NCBI RefSeq assembly: GCF_001639105.2
Contig: NZ_CP028902.1
Coordinates: 45,026-86,144 of the forward strand
Source: Azospirillum humicireducens
GTDB taxonomy: Bacteria > Pseudomonadota > Alphaproteobacteria > Azospirillales > Azospirillaceae
Direction: 5' to 3'
DNA length: 41,119 nucleotides
Made by a program: the position numbers and the translations under genes. The notes beneath the pieces were generated by a model. It ran no database searches and was not told the DNA's origin. It saw only the letters and a program-made list of their open reading frames with translations. The stretch's first letter is position 1. Every line of letters starts with the position of its first letter. Below, piece by piece: positions 28,896 through 37,551 of the stretch.

Positions 28896-29846
28896 TCAAT
28901 TGACTCTGGGAAGGCTCTCGCGCTCGATCTTCGGCCAGAGATGGGCGACGGAGCGGCGATACTCTTCGCGCAGCACGTCGAGAACTGCAAAGCGTTCGGG
29001 GATCGGCAGTTCCAGCGCTTCCGCCATGTCCATGCCCGACTCCATCGCATGGCGCAGCGTGCCGTCCAGCCAGGTCAGCCAGTCGCGGGTCTGGGCGACA
29101 CAAGCCTTGTCGGGGCGGATGTTGCCGTGGTTGGGCACCAGCAGCCGGATGTCCAGCGCATCCACCGCGTCGAGCTCCTTCAGCCAGTCGGCGATGGAGG
29201 CATGGGGCGTGGTGGGGGTGCGGTTGCAGAAGACGACGCCGCCGGCGAACAGCACGCCCGTCGTCTCGTCCAGGATCATCAGGTCGGCGGCGGTGTGGCC
29301 CGCCAGCGGGATCAGCCGCAGCCGATGGTCGCCGAACTTGACGGTGGATCCATAGACCGGCTCGGTCGGCACCGTCACCTCGGTCCCGCGCATCCAGTCG
29401 CCGACCAGCCGGTACATGTTGTCGGCGATGCCGCTCCCCTCCTCCTGGATGCCGGCGATGGTGCCGGGCAGCGCCGCGACCGGCACGTCGGCGAAGGCCT
29501 GGGAACCCAGCCAGTAATCGGGGTGCAGGTTGCTGACGAAGACCTTGCGGACCGACTTGTCGGTAACCTTGCGGATGGCGGCGCGCATCTCCTCGCCATA
29601 GCGGCGGGACGGACCGGTCTGGATGACGATCACTCCGTCGGCGGTAACGATGAAGCCGGAATTCAGGATGTTTCCGCCGTTGGCACGGGTGAAATGCTTG
29701 GTCGATCCCTCGAACACATAGGTGTCCGGGGCGATGCGCGTCGGCTTCAGGTCGTAGGTCAGCGGGCCGGCGGCTTGGGCGGTGGCTGTGAGACCCGCGG
29801 CAAGAACGGCAGCAAGCGCCAGCCGGCGCAAAAGCTTCGTCGTCAT
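28896..29846 (-). CDS. Quinoprotein relay system metallo-hydrolase-fold protein (SoxH-related), degenerate metal site
   Basis: A 316-residue exported protein of the metallo-beta-lactamase fold, from the SoxH-related group found only beside quinoprotein dehydrogenases. A signal peptide covers residues 1-25. The core motif, normally HxHxDH, reads Asn106-Leu-His108-Pro-Asp110-Tyr111, so two of the usual ligands are replaced; the usual Asp of 'IDTGPS' is Gln76. The later histidines in AGHTAADL and PNHGNIR remain. It overlaps the SoxYZ-like gene by four bases (ATGA). Hydrolysis may be lost or altered; a binding or relay role with the SoxYZ-like carrier is possible. The family function is not established. 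Confidence 0.87.
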   Translation of the reverse strand: MTTKLLRRLALAAVLAAGLTATAQAAGPLTYDLKPTRIAPDTYVFEGSTKHFTRANGGNILNSGFIVTADGVIVIQTGPSRRYGEEMRAAIRKVTDKSVRKVFVSNLHPDYWLGSQAFADVPVAALPGTIAGIQEEGSGIADNMYRLVGDWMRGTEVTVPTEPVYGSTVKFGDHRLRLIPLAGHTAADLMILDETTGVLFAGGVVFCNRTPTTPHASIADWLKELDAVDALDIRLLVPNHGNIRPDKACVAQTRDWLTWLDGTLRHAMESGMDMAEALELPIPERFAVLDVLREEYRRSVAHLWPKIERESLPRVN

Positions 29847-30697
29847 TGTCCGACACTCCGCAGCGGGTCGGTTGGGCGCAGCGTCATCGCCGGCCGGGCG
29901 CCGGGCGGCGGCATCGGGATGATCGCGTCGATCTCGCCGCCCTGGTTGTCGCGGCCGCGCAGCACCAGCGCCCTGGCATCCGGCGGCGGGCGGAGGTCGA
30001 GGGAATAGACCGGGTTTTCCGAAACCGGCTCCAGGCTGTCGATCCGCGCCAGTTCGGCCGGGCCGCCGGGGGTCTGCGCCTGGACCGTCAGCGTCTCGAC
30101 GAAGAAGGCGGGGATGCCGTCGACGAGGCCGGTGTCGTTGGGATGACGGATGCGCAGCCTCAGCCGCGCCACCCCGTCCGCATCCGCCGGCCACAGCCGC
30201 GCCTGCACCTCGCCGACATGGTCGGCCCAATCCTTCTGCGCGTAGGACACCGGCGGGGCGCTGCAGCCACCGCCCGCCGCATCGACCAGGACGCCCGACA
30301 CATGCCACACGCCGTCTGCGGTCCGCGCCGCGCCGCGCACGGCGGTCGCCTGCTGGATCTTGATGCGGGTGGCGATGTAGGGCGCGGCGGTGCCGGGGTG
30401 ATAGCGCAGGATCAGCGGAAAGGGGTTGAGGTCGGCGATCGCCAGCATCTCCACCACCTGTCCCAAGGCGGTGGCGTCGACGGACAGCGGCACCGCGCGG
30501 GTGTCTTCCGCGGAGGCGGGTGAGGTGACCTTCACTTTGTCATCGAACACCACAGGCGCGTCGGCGAAATACTGCTCGCGCAGGGCCTCCCACATCACGG
30601 AGCCGAGCGGGTCGGACGGAGAAGGCGCGGAGAATGCCGGGGAGGCTGCCATCAGCAGCGCTACGGTCAGGTGGCTTCCGAGCAAGGCGTGTCGCAT
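29843..30697 (-). CDS. Quinoprotein dehydrogenase-associated SoxYZ-like carrier
   Basis: A 284-residue periplasmic fusion resembling SoxY joined to SoxZ, the sulphur-substrate carrier of the Sox system, but restricted to PQQ dehydrogenase loci. A signal peptide ends near residue 23 (PAFSA). The SoxY-like half (about 30-150) ends with GGGCSAP, where Cys145 takes the place of the swinging cysteine. The SoxZ-like half (about 170-280) follows. The start at 30697 has a strong GGAGGAG; the frame upstream merely reads through the palindromic repeat. It is coupled to the relay hydrolase, and the two probably act together. No sox genes are nearby, so sulphur oxidation is not implied. Confidence 0.9.
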   Translation of the reverse strand: MRHALLGSHLTVALLMAASPAFSAPSPSDPLGSVMWEALREQYFADAPVVFDDKVKVTSPASAEDTRAVPLSVDATALGQVVEMLAIADLNPFPLILRYHPGTAAPYIATRIKIQQATAVRGAARTADGVWHVSGVLVDAAGGGCSAPPVSYAQKDWADHVGEVQARLWPADADGVARLRLRIRHPNDTGLVDGIPAFFVETLTVQAQTPGGPAELARIDSLEPVSENPVYSLDLRPPPDARALVLRGRDNQGGEIDAIIPMPPPGARPAMTLRPTDPLRSVGQ

Positions 30698-30722
30698 GCA
30701 ACTCCTCCCAATCGGCAGCTTC

Positions 30723-30747
30723 CCCCTCTCCCCCCTGGGGAGAGGGG
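30723..30747. repeat. Perfect palindromic intergenic repeat (11-bp arms), second copy
   Basis: CCCCTCTCCCC (30723-30733) and GGGGAGAGGGG (30737-30747) flank a CCT loop, in the 62-bp spacer between the MoxJ-like and SoxYZ-like genes. It is the same class of element as 2805-2833. Confidence 0.8.
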
Positions 30748-30759
30748 ATCCCGAGAGCT

Positions 30760-31629
30760 TCACTCCACCAGTGGGGGCGGGGTGTGGGTGACGCCGTAGC
30801 TGGCGAAGATCCTCGCCATCGTCCCGTCCTCGGTCAGGGCGGCCACCGCGTCGCCGACGGCATAGACGAGATCGCGGGAGTTCTCCTTGGTCGCCATGCC
30901 GACGTTCCAGCTCGACGTCATCATCCCCGGCAGGGTCACGGTGGCGATGGGGAACTGCTCCGCCCGTGCGCCGAGGGCGGCCTGCACCTGGCTGAGCGGC
31001 GCCAGCACCGCGGCGGCCTCACCGGAGGTCAGCTTCTCGACGGCGGCCTCGGGCGTCGGGCAATGGATGATGTGGCTGCGCAGCCGGCCGCCCTGCAGGC
31101 CCAGCAGGAAGAAGTCGGGGATGCTGTCGATCTCCACCGCGATCGGCTCCTCCGGCAGGGTCGCCAGCATGGCGGAACGCACCCGCTGCGGATTGCGGGC
31201 CAGCGCGAACACTTCGTGATGGTAGGGGCCGAACAGCACCGCCTCCGGGTTCATCAGGCCGAACTGCTTGTCATAGGGGATGTGCATCATGATGTCGGCC
31301 AGCTCGCCGCCGAACAGGCTGCCGCGCCAGACCGCGACGCGCAGGTCGTCGGACACGGTCTCCCCGGCGATCTGTTCCACGATGTCGGCCTTCACCCCCA
31401 GCTTTCCCGCGATTGCACGGGCAAGGTCCACGTCGATGCCGACCAGGATCCCGTCCTGCTGAAAGGAGAAGGGCCGGAAATCGCGGTAGACGGCCACGCG
31501 CAGCCGGCCGCGCTCCATCACCTCGTCGAGCGGGCGGGCGGACGCGGTCCGCGGAACGGCCGACGCCCCGATGGCGGCGCCGGTTGCGGCAAGTCCGGAG
31601 AGAAAGCGGCGACGGGTGACGGGCGCCAT
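30760..31629 (-). CDS. Quinoprotein dehydrogenase-associated periplasmic binding protein (MoxJ-like)
   Basis: A 289-residue binding protein of the type-2 periplasmic fold, from the group related to MoxJ/XoxJ that accompanies PQQ dehydrogenases. The N-terminus carries a twin-arginine signal (TRRRFLSGLAATGAAIG). The mature part starts with LRVAVYRDFRPFSFQQDGILVGIDVDLA, typical of amino-acid-type binding proteins. XoxJ-like proteins are thought to help mature the dehydrogenase rather than transport a solute, which fits the absence of a matching permease in this arm. It is the first gene of the leftward arm, 220 bp from the divergent transporter operon. Confidence 0.9.
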   Translation of the reverse strand: MAPVTRRRFLSGLAATGAAIGASAVPRTASARPLDEVMERGRLRVAVYRDFRPFSFQQDGILVGIDVDLARAIAGKLGVKADIVEQIAGETVSDDLRVAVWRGSLFGGELADIMMHIPYDKQFGLMNPEAVLFGPYHHEVFALARNPQRVRSAMLATLPEEPIAVEIDSIPDFFLLGLQGGRLRSHIIHCPTPEAAVEKLTSGEAAAVLAPLSQVQAALGARAEQFPIATVTLPGMMTSSWNVGMATKENSRDLVYAVGDAVAALTEDGTMARIFASYGVTHTPPPLVE

Positions 31630-31696
31630 CGGAGGTTCCGGCAGTGGTTTCCTGATCGAACGGGTGCCAGGATAACCACTGGTCAGCAATACCAAT

Positions 31697-31714
31697 AATT
31701 GGACTTTCGTACAA
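31697..31714 (-). promoter_or_regulatory. Shared 18-bp motif, MoxJ-like gene copy
   Basis: On the minus strand: TTGTACGAAAGTCCAATT, 68-85 bp before the MoxJ-like ATG; 14 of 18 positions match the pedF copy. It overlaps an inverted repeat, GACTT/AAGTC, at 31702-31717 and a CCAATAATTGG palindrome at 31692-31702. Confidence 0.5.
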
Positions 31715-31771
31715 GTCGGAGCGCGGCTATGACCACCTTGCGGGCGGCCCGACCCGCCGGGCGGCTGTCCA

Positions 31772-31789
31772 TTCTCCCATAGTCGCATT
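31772..31789 (+). promoter_or_regulatory. Shared 18-bp motif, transporter operon copy
   Basis: Plus strand TTCTCCCATAGTCGCATT, 61-78 bp before the ATG at 31850; 14 of 18 positions match the pedF copy. It faces the rightward operon, opposite to the copy at 31697-31714. Confidence 0.5.
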
Positions 31790-31849
31790 CCGGAGACCGG
31801 ATTCGCCCGATAGGCTGCACTCCAAACTGTTTGCGTTCCGACGGATACG

Positions 31850-33079
31850 ATGACGAAGACCCGCCTGCTCCACAGCCTGTCGCTGGCCGCACTCGGTGCT
31901 GCATTGGGCACCGTTCTGCTCGCCGGACTGCCGGCTGCCGCCCAGCAGATTGCCGGCGCCGATGCCGGCGAGATCCGCATCGGCTTCCTGTCGCAGACGC
32001 CGGAACCGCCGCCCTACGTCGCCAACCCGGACGAGCCGCCGCCGGACGACGGGTTGGCCGGCGCAACGCTCGCCATCGCCGACAACAACACGACCGGCAA
32101 ATTCCTCAAGCAGTCCTTCGTGCTGGACAGCGTGAAGGTTCCGCCGGACGGCGATGCCGCGGCGGCCCTGCGCGAACTGGCGGGACGCGGCGGGCGATTC
32201 GTCGTCGTCGACGCACCCGGCACCACGGTGGATGCGCTGTCGAAGCTGCCGGAAGCGCGCAACCTGCTGCTTTTGAACGCGAACGCGCCGGACGACTCCC
32301 TGCGCGGCGCGGCCTGCGCGCCCAACCTGCTGCATGTGGCGCCCAGCCGGGCGATGCTGGCCGATGCGTTGGGGCAGTATCTGGTGAAGAAGCGCTGGCC
32401 GCGCTGGTTCCTCGTCACCGGCCGCCGGCCGGAGGACAGGCTCTATGCCGACGCCGTCCGCCGCACCGCCAAGCGCGTCGGCGCCCAGATCGTGGCGGAG
32501 AAGGCGTGGACCGCCGACAGCGACGTGAACCGCACGGCGGAGGCGGAAATCCCCGTCTTCACCCAGGCCAAATCCTACGACGTGCTGATCGTCGCCGACG
32601 AGGTCGGGGAGTTCGGCGACTACCTGTCCTACCGCACCGCCGATCCGCGCCCGGTGGCCGGCACCCAGGGGCTGGTCCCCACGGTGTGGCACCGCACCCA
32701 CGAACAATGGGGGGCGGCGCAACTGCAATCCCGCTTCAAGGCGGCGGCCAAGCGGCCGATGACCGCCCGCGACCACAATGGCTGGACCGCCGTCCGCGTG
32801 GTGGGGGAGGCCGCCGCCCGCGCCCGCACCACCGATCCGGACCGGCTGATCGCCTTCATCCAGTCGCCCGACTTCACCATGTCCGCCTTCCGCGGCGCAC
32901 CGCTGACCCTGCGTCCGTGGGACGGGCAGTTGCGCCAGCCGGTGCTGCTGGCGGCCGACCGCTCGGTCGTGTCGGTGTCGCCGCAGGAGGGGTTCCTGCA
33001 CCCGCGGACCGAACTGGACAGCCTGGGCTACGACCAACCTGAAACGCTCTGCAAGACGCGAGGGAAGAAGACGCCATGA
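31850..33079 (+). CDS. ABC transporter substrate-binding protein of the PQQ alcohol dehydrogenase system (Ped/Lut type)
   Basis: A 409-residue exported binding protein with a signal peptide of about 31 residues (ending PAAAQ). The mature part has a Leu/Ile/Val-binding-protein-like type-1 fold: IRIGFLSQTPEPPPY, GLAGATLAIADNNTTG and the hinge segment ADEVGEFGDYLSYRTADPRPVAG. This sequence group occurs beside PQQ-dependent alcohol dehydrogenases with the beta-propeller, ATPase and permease that follow here. Related systems (Lut in Methylobacterium, PedA1A2BC in P. putida) are needed for lanthanide-dependent growth. Which ligand this protein binds is not shown by sequence. The next gene overlaps its end by four bases. 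Confidence 0.91.
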   Translation: MTKTRLLHSLSLAALGAALGTVLLAGLPAAAQQIAGADAGEIRIGFLSQTPEPPPYVANPDEPPPDDGLAGATLAIADNNTTGKFLKQSFVLDSVKVPPDGDAAAALRELAGRGGRFVVVDAPGTTVDALSKLPEARNLLLLNANAPDDSLRGAACAPNLLHVAPSRAMLADALGQYLVKKRWPRWFLVTGRRPEDRLYADAVRRTAKRVGAQIVAEKAWTADSDVNRTAEAEIPVFTQAKSYDVLIVADEVGEFGDYLSYRTADPRPVAGTQGLVPTVWHRTHEQWGAAQLQSRFKAAAKRPMTARDHNGWTAVRVVGEAAARARTTDPDRLIAFIQSPDFTMSAFRGAPLTLRPWDGQLRQPVLLAADRSVVSVSPQEGFLHPRTELDSLGYDQPETLCKTRGKKTP

Positions 33080-34056
33080 CATCCGCCCGCCTGCCCCGGC
33101 TCCCCATAGCCGCGTCCCTGCTGACCGCCTTCCTGGCGTCCGCCGCGTCGGCCCAGACGATCTATGTGTCGAACGAGAAGGACAACAGCCTGTCGGTGAT
33201 CGACGGCAAGACGCTGGCGGTGGTCGACACCATCAAGGTCGGCAAGCGCCCGCGCGGCATCACCCTGTCGAAGGACGGCACCCAGCTGTTCATCTGCGCC
33301 AGCGACGACCATGCGGTGCAGGTGCTCGACCTCGCCAGCAGGAAGGTCGTCCACAATCTGCCCTCCGGCGAGGATCCGGAACAGTTCGCGCTCAGCCCCG
33401 ACGGCAAGAGCCTGTTCATCGCCAACGAGGACAGCAACGTCGTCACCGTGGTCGACGTGCCCACCCGCAAGGTCGCCTTCCAGGTCGATGTCGGGGTGGA
33501 GCCGGAGGGGATGGACGTCAGCCCCGACGGACGCTGGGCCGTCAACACGTCGGAGACCACCAGCATGGTCCACTGGATCGACGTGGAGAAGCGGCAGGTC
33601 GTCGACAACACCCTGGTCGGCCCGCGCCCGCGCCATGCCGAGTTCACCAAGGACGGCGCGCAGCTGTGGGTATCGTCGGAGATCGGCGGCACCGTCAGCG
33701 TCATCGACACCGCCACGCGCCAGGTCAAGAAGGCCATCGACTTCCACATCAAGGGTGTCGCCAAGGACCGCATCCAGCCGGTCGGTGTCAAGCTGACCGA
33801 CGACGGCCGCTATGCCTTCGTGGCGCTCGGCCCGGCCAACCATGTCGCCGTGGTGGACGCCAAGACCTTCGAGGTGAAGGACTACCTGCTGGTCGGCCGC
33901 CGCGTCTGGCATCTGGCGCTGACGCCCGACCAGAAGACGCTCTACACCACCAACGGGGTCAGCAGCGACGTGTCGGTGATCGACGTCGACAGCCTGAAGG
34001 TGACGAAGTCGATCAAGGTCGGCCGCTATCCCTGGGGCGTCGTCGTCAAGGGGTGA
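33076..34056 (+). CDS. PQQ-catabolism-associated YVTN beta-propeller protein
   Basis: A 326-residue periplasmic beta-propeller. A signal peptide occupies residues 1-25 (ending ASA). It is followed by about seven repeats of the YVTN type, each with a strand such as IYVSNEKDNSLSVIDGKTL and a turn such as SPDGKSLFIANEDSNVVTVV. No enzyme motif is present, so it probably binds a protein or metal complex. Its fixed place between the binding protein and ATPase in this type of locus suggests it is part of the transport or maturation machinery. It overlaps the upstream gene (ATGA) and its stop overlaps a possible start of the ATPase gene. Confidence 0.92.
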   Translation: MTSARLPRLPIAASLLTAFLASAASAQTIYVSNEKDNSLSVIDGKTLAVVDTIKVGKRPRGITLSKDGTQLFICASDDHAVQVLDLASRKVVHNLPSGEDPEQFALSPDGKSLFIANEDSNVVTVVDVPTRKVAFQVDVGVEPEGMDVSPDGRWAVNTSETTSMVHWIDVEKRQVVDNTLVGPRPRHAEFTKDGAQLWVSSEIGGTVSVIDTATRQVKKAIDFHIKGVAKDRIQPVGVKLTDDGRYAFVALGPANHVAVVDAKTFEVKDYLLVGRRVWHLALTPDQKTLYTTNGVSSDVSVIDVDSLKVTKSIKVGRYPWGVVVKG

Positions 34057-34076
34057 TGGAAAATGGGGGCAGCAGG

Positions 34077-34853
34077 ATGACGGTGCCGGCATTGGAGGTT
34101 GAGGGGCTGCGCCACAGCTATGGCGGGGAGCGCCATGCGCTGGAGGATGTCGGGTTCCGCGTGATGCCGGGCGCCTTCACCTGCCTGCTCGGCCCCAACG
34201 GGGCGGGGAAGAGCACCCTGTTCGCGCTCGCCACCGGACTTCTGCGGCCCAACTCGGGCAGGGTGCGCATCCACGGCCGCGACATGGCGCAATCACCCGG
34301 CGAGGCACTGGCCCGGCTGGGAGTGGTGTTCCAGCAGCCGACGCTCGACCTCGACCTGACGGTGGTGCAGAATCTGCGCTATTTCGCGGCCCTGCACGGC
34401 ATCGGCCGGCGCGAGGCCGACCGCCGGATCGAGACGGAACTGACCCGCCTGTCCCTGTTCGAACGGCGGGGCGAGAAGGTTCGCGCCCTGAATGGCGGGC
34501 ATCGCCGGCGGGTGGAGATCGCCCGCGCCCTGCTGCACCGCCCATCCCTGCTTTTGCTGGACGAACCGACGGTTGGGCTCGACATCCCCGCCCGCCGCAC
34601 GCTGATCCGCCATGTCCATGCGCTGTGCGAGGGAGAGGGCATCGCCGTGCTGTGGGCCACCCACCTGATCGACGAGATCGACCCGGCCACCGACCATGTC
34701 GTGGTCCTGCATCGCGGCCGGGTGCGGGCCAGCGGCCCGGTCGCCGCGGTGAATGCCGAAACCGGGTGTGCCACCGTTGCGGAGAGTTTCGACCGGCTGA
34801 CCGCCGCCAAACCGGTCGCCGGCATGGATGCGAATGCGGAGGCCGCGGCATGA
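34077..34853 (+). CDS. ABC transporter ATP-binding protein of the PQQ alcohol dehydrogenase system
   Basis: A 258-residue ATPase. Motifs in order: Walker A GPNGAGKST, Q-loop FQQPTLDLDL, signature LNGGHRRRVEIARAL (NGGHR in place of SGGQ), Walker B LLLLDEPTVGLD and the switch His in WATHLIDE. Its type and the ABC-2 permease that follows are those of exporters or of Lut/Ped systems rather than classic importers. The start is either ATG 34077, after GGGGG, or ATG 34056, which overlaps the propeller stop (TGATG) and adds seven residues. The family-like sequence begins just after 34077. It overlaps the permease by four bases. Confidence 0.92.
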   Translation: MTVPALEVEGLRHSYGGERHALEDVGFRVMPGAFTCLLGPNGAGKSTLFALATGLLRPNSGRVRIHGRDMAQSPGEALARLGVVFQQPTLDLDLTVVQNLRYFAALHGIGRREADRRIETELTRLSLFERRGEKVRALNGGHRRRVEIARALLHRPSLLLLDEPTVGLDIPARRTLIRHVHALCEGEGIAVLWATHLIDEIDPATDHVVVLHRGRVRASGPVAAVNAETGCATVAESFDRLTAAKPVAGMDANAEAAA

Positions 34854-35653
34854 GCGGATGGTGGATCGCCTTCCAGGGAATCGTCGCGCGGGAGGTCCTG
34901 CGCTTCGTCCACCAGCGCGAACGCTTCCTGGGCGCGCTGGTCCGGCCGCTGGTCTGGCTGTTCGTCTTCGCGGCGGGCTTCCGCGCGGCGCTCGGCATCG
35001 CCATCATTCCGCCCTACGAGACCTACATCCCCTACGAGACCTACATCGTGCCGGGGCTGATCGGCATGATCCAGCTGTTCAACGGCATGCAGGGCTCGCT
35101 GTCGATGGTCTACGACCGCGAGATGGGCAGCATGCGCATCCTGCTGACCAGCCCGCTGCCGCGCGGCTTCCTGCTGCTGGCGCGGCTGTTGGGCGGGGTG
35201 GTGGTGTCGGTGCTGCAGGTGGCAGCCTTCCTGCTGATCGTCCGGCTCTATGGCATCGACCTGCCGGGCTGGGCGCCGCTGACCGTGCTGCCGGCCCTGC
35301 TGCTGAACGGGCTGATGCTGGGCGCGCTGGGCATGGTGCTGGCCTCCACCATCCGGCAGCTGGAGAATTTCGCCGGGGTGATGAACTTCGTCGTCTTCCC
35401 CCTGTTCTTCCTGTCCTCCGCCCTCTATCCGCTCTATCGCATGGAGGAGGCCGGGCCGCTGCTGTGGTGGCTGTGCAGCCTGAACCCCTTCACCCATGGG
35501 GTGGAACTGATCCGCTTCGCTCTGTACGGGCAACTGGATGGACTGGCGCTGGCCGTGGTCGCCAGCGCGACCCTGCTGTTCGCGGCGCTGGCGGTGCGCG
35601 GCTATTCCCCTGCCCGTGGAATGGGATCGCGGGCGCCATCGGCGGCAGGGTGA
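34850..35653 (+). CDS. ABC-2 type permease of the PQQ alcohol dehydrogenase system
   Basis: A 267-residue inner-membrane permease with about six helices and the ABC-2 signature region (YDREMGSMRILLTSPLPR, then FFLSSALYPLYRM and LNPFTHGVELIRFALYG). It begins with an ATGA overlap on the ATPase gene and ends the rightward operon, four bases before the convergent oxygenase gene. Homologous Lut/Ped permeases take part in lanthanide-dependent alcohol growth. A perfect 18-bp tandem duplication near residues 55-66 doubles the segment PYETYI without breaking the frame. Confidence 0.92.
   Translation: MSGWWIAFQGIVAREVLRFVHQRERFLGALVRPLVWLFVFAAGFRAALGIAIIPPYETYIPYETYIVPGLIGMIQLFNGMQGSLSMVYDREMGSMRILLTSPLPRGFLLLARLLGGVVVSVLQVAAFLLIVRLYGIDLPGWAPLTVLPALLLNGLMLGALGMVLASTIRQLENFAGVMNFVVFPLFFLSSALYPLYRMEEAGPLLWWLCSLNPFTHGVELIRFALYGQLDGLALAVVASATLLFAALAVRGYSPARGMGSRAPSAAG
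35012..35047 (+). repeat. Perfect 18-bp tandem duplication inside the permease gene
   Basis: The unit CCCTACGAGACCTACATC occurs twice without a gap (35012-35029 and 35030-35047), encoding PYETYI twice in the periplasmic loop after the first helix. Confidence 0.85.
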
Positions 35654-35657
35654 CGCT

Positions 35658-36352
35658 TCACGCCGCGTCGTGGAAGATGATGCCCAGCGTGTGGCGTTCG
35701 CCCGACCTGACCGGGCTGACGCCATGGCGGTGGCGGACACGGTAGGGGCCGCGGCTGCCCTGGACCGGGCGCTGGTCCACGGCGAAGATCACCCCCTCTC
35801 CCAGCCCCAGCGGCACGACGGTGGCACGCGACTGCATGCGCGGGCGCTGTTCGGTCAGCACGAACTCGCCGCCGGTGAAGCCGCTGCCGGGCTCCGACAG
35901 CAGGATGGCGATCTGCAACGGGAACACCGTCTCGCCATAGAGGTCCTGATGCAGGCAGTTGTAGTCGCCGGGGCCGTATTTCAGCAGAAGCGGCGTCGGG
36001 CGCGTCTGTCCCGCGGCGTGGCAGCGCTCCAGAAACTCCGCATGCTCCGCCGGATAGCGGGTGTCGAGACCCATCGCCTCGGCCCAGCGATTGGCGATGG
36101 GCGCCAGCCGACGGTAGAGCGGCGCCCGCAGGGCAGCGACCGGGTCCGGCAGCGGGTGGGTGAAGTATTTGTACTCCCCCTTGCCGAAGCCGTGCCGCTC
36201 CATCACCACCCGGCTTCGGAAAGGGGTGTCCCGCCCATAGAGGCCGGCCAGCGCCGCACAGGTCCCGGCATCCAGAAGCGGCCCGGTCATGGCATGGCCG
36301 CCGGCATCGAGCTCCGCCCCGATGCGGGTCCAGTCCAGATCGTCCACCACCG

Positions 36353-36356
<4 letters not shown>
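35658..36356 (-). CDS. 2-oxoglutarate/Fe(II)-dependent oxygenase, probably alkylation repair
   Basis: A 232-residue jelly-roll dioxygenase. The iron ligands are His136 and Asp138 (CLHQDLYGE) with the distal His probably 211 (RHRHGVSP); Arg221 would hold 2-oxoglutarate. The family is often annotated as uncharacterised or proline-hydroxylase-like. Here it overlaps the ada stop by four bases, so it is co-expressed with the alkylation-damage regulator and may do AlkB-like repair. The convergent permease gene ends four bases from its stop. Confidence 0.88.
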
Positions 36357-37459
<1,103 letters not shown>

Positions 37460-37551
37460 CTGTCCCTCTCCCTCCTCGAACCATACAGGCATCGAGACGT
37501 GTTGAGGGGGCAAACTGGGCCGGCGGACGGCACCGCGCACTCTGCCGCTTG

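Noticed and set aside
29843..30697. A thiosulphate-oxidising Sox system
   Set aside because: Only a fused SoxYZ-like protein and a SoxH-related protein are present; SoxA, SoxX, SoxB and SoxCD are absent and the neighbours are quinoprotein genes.
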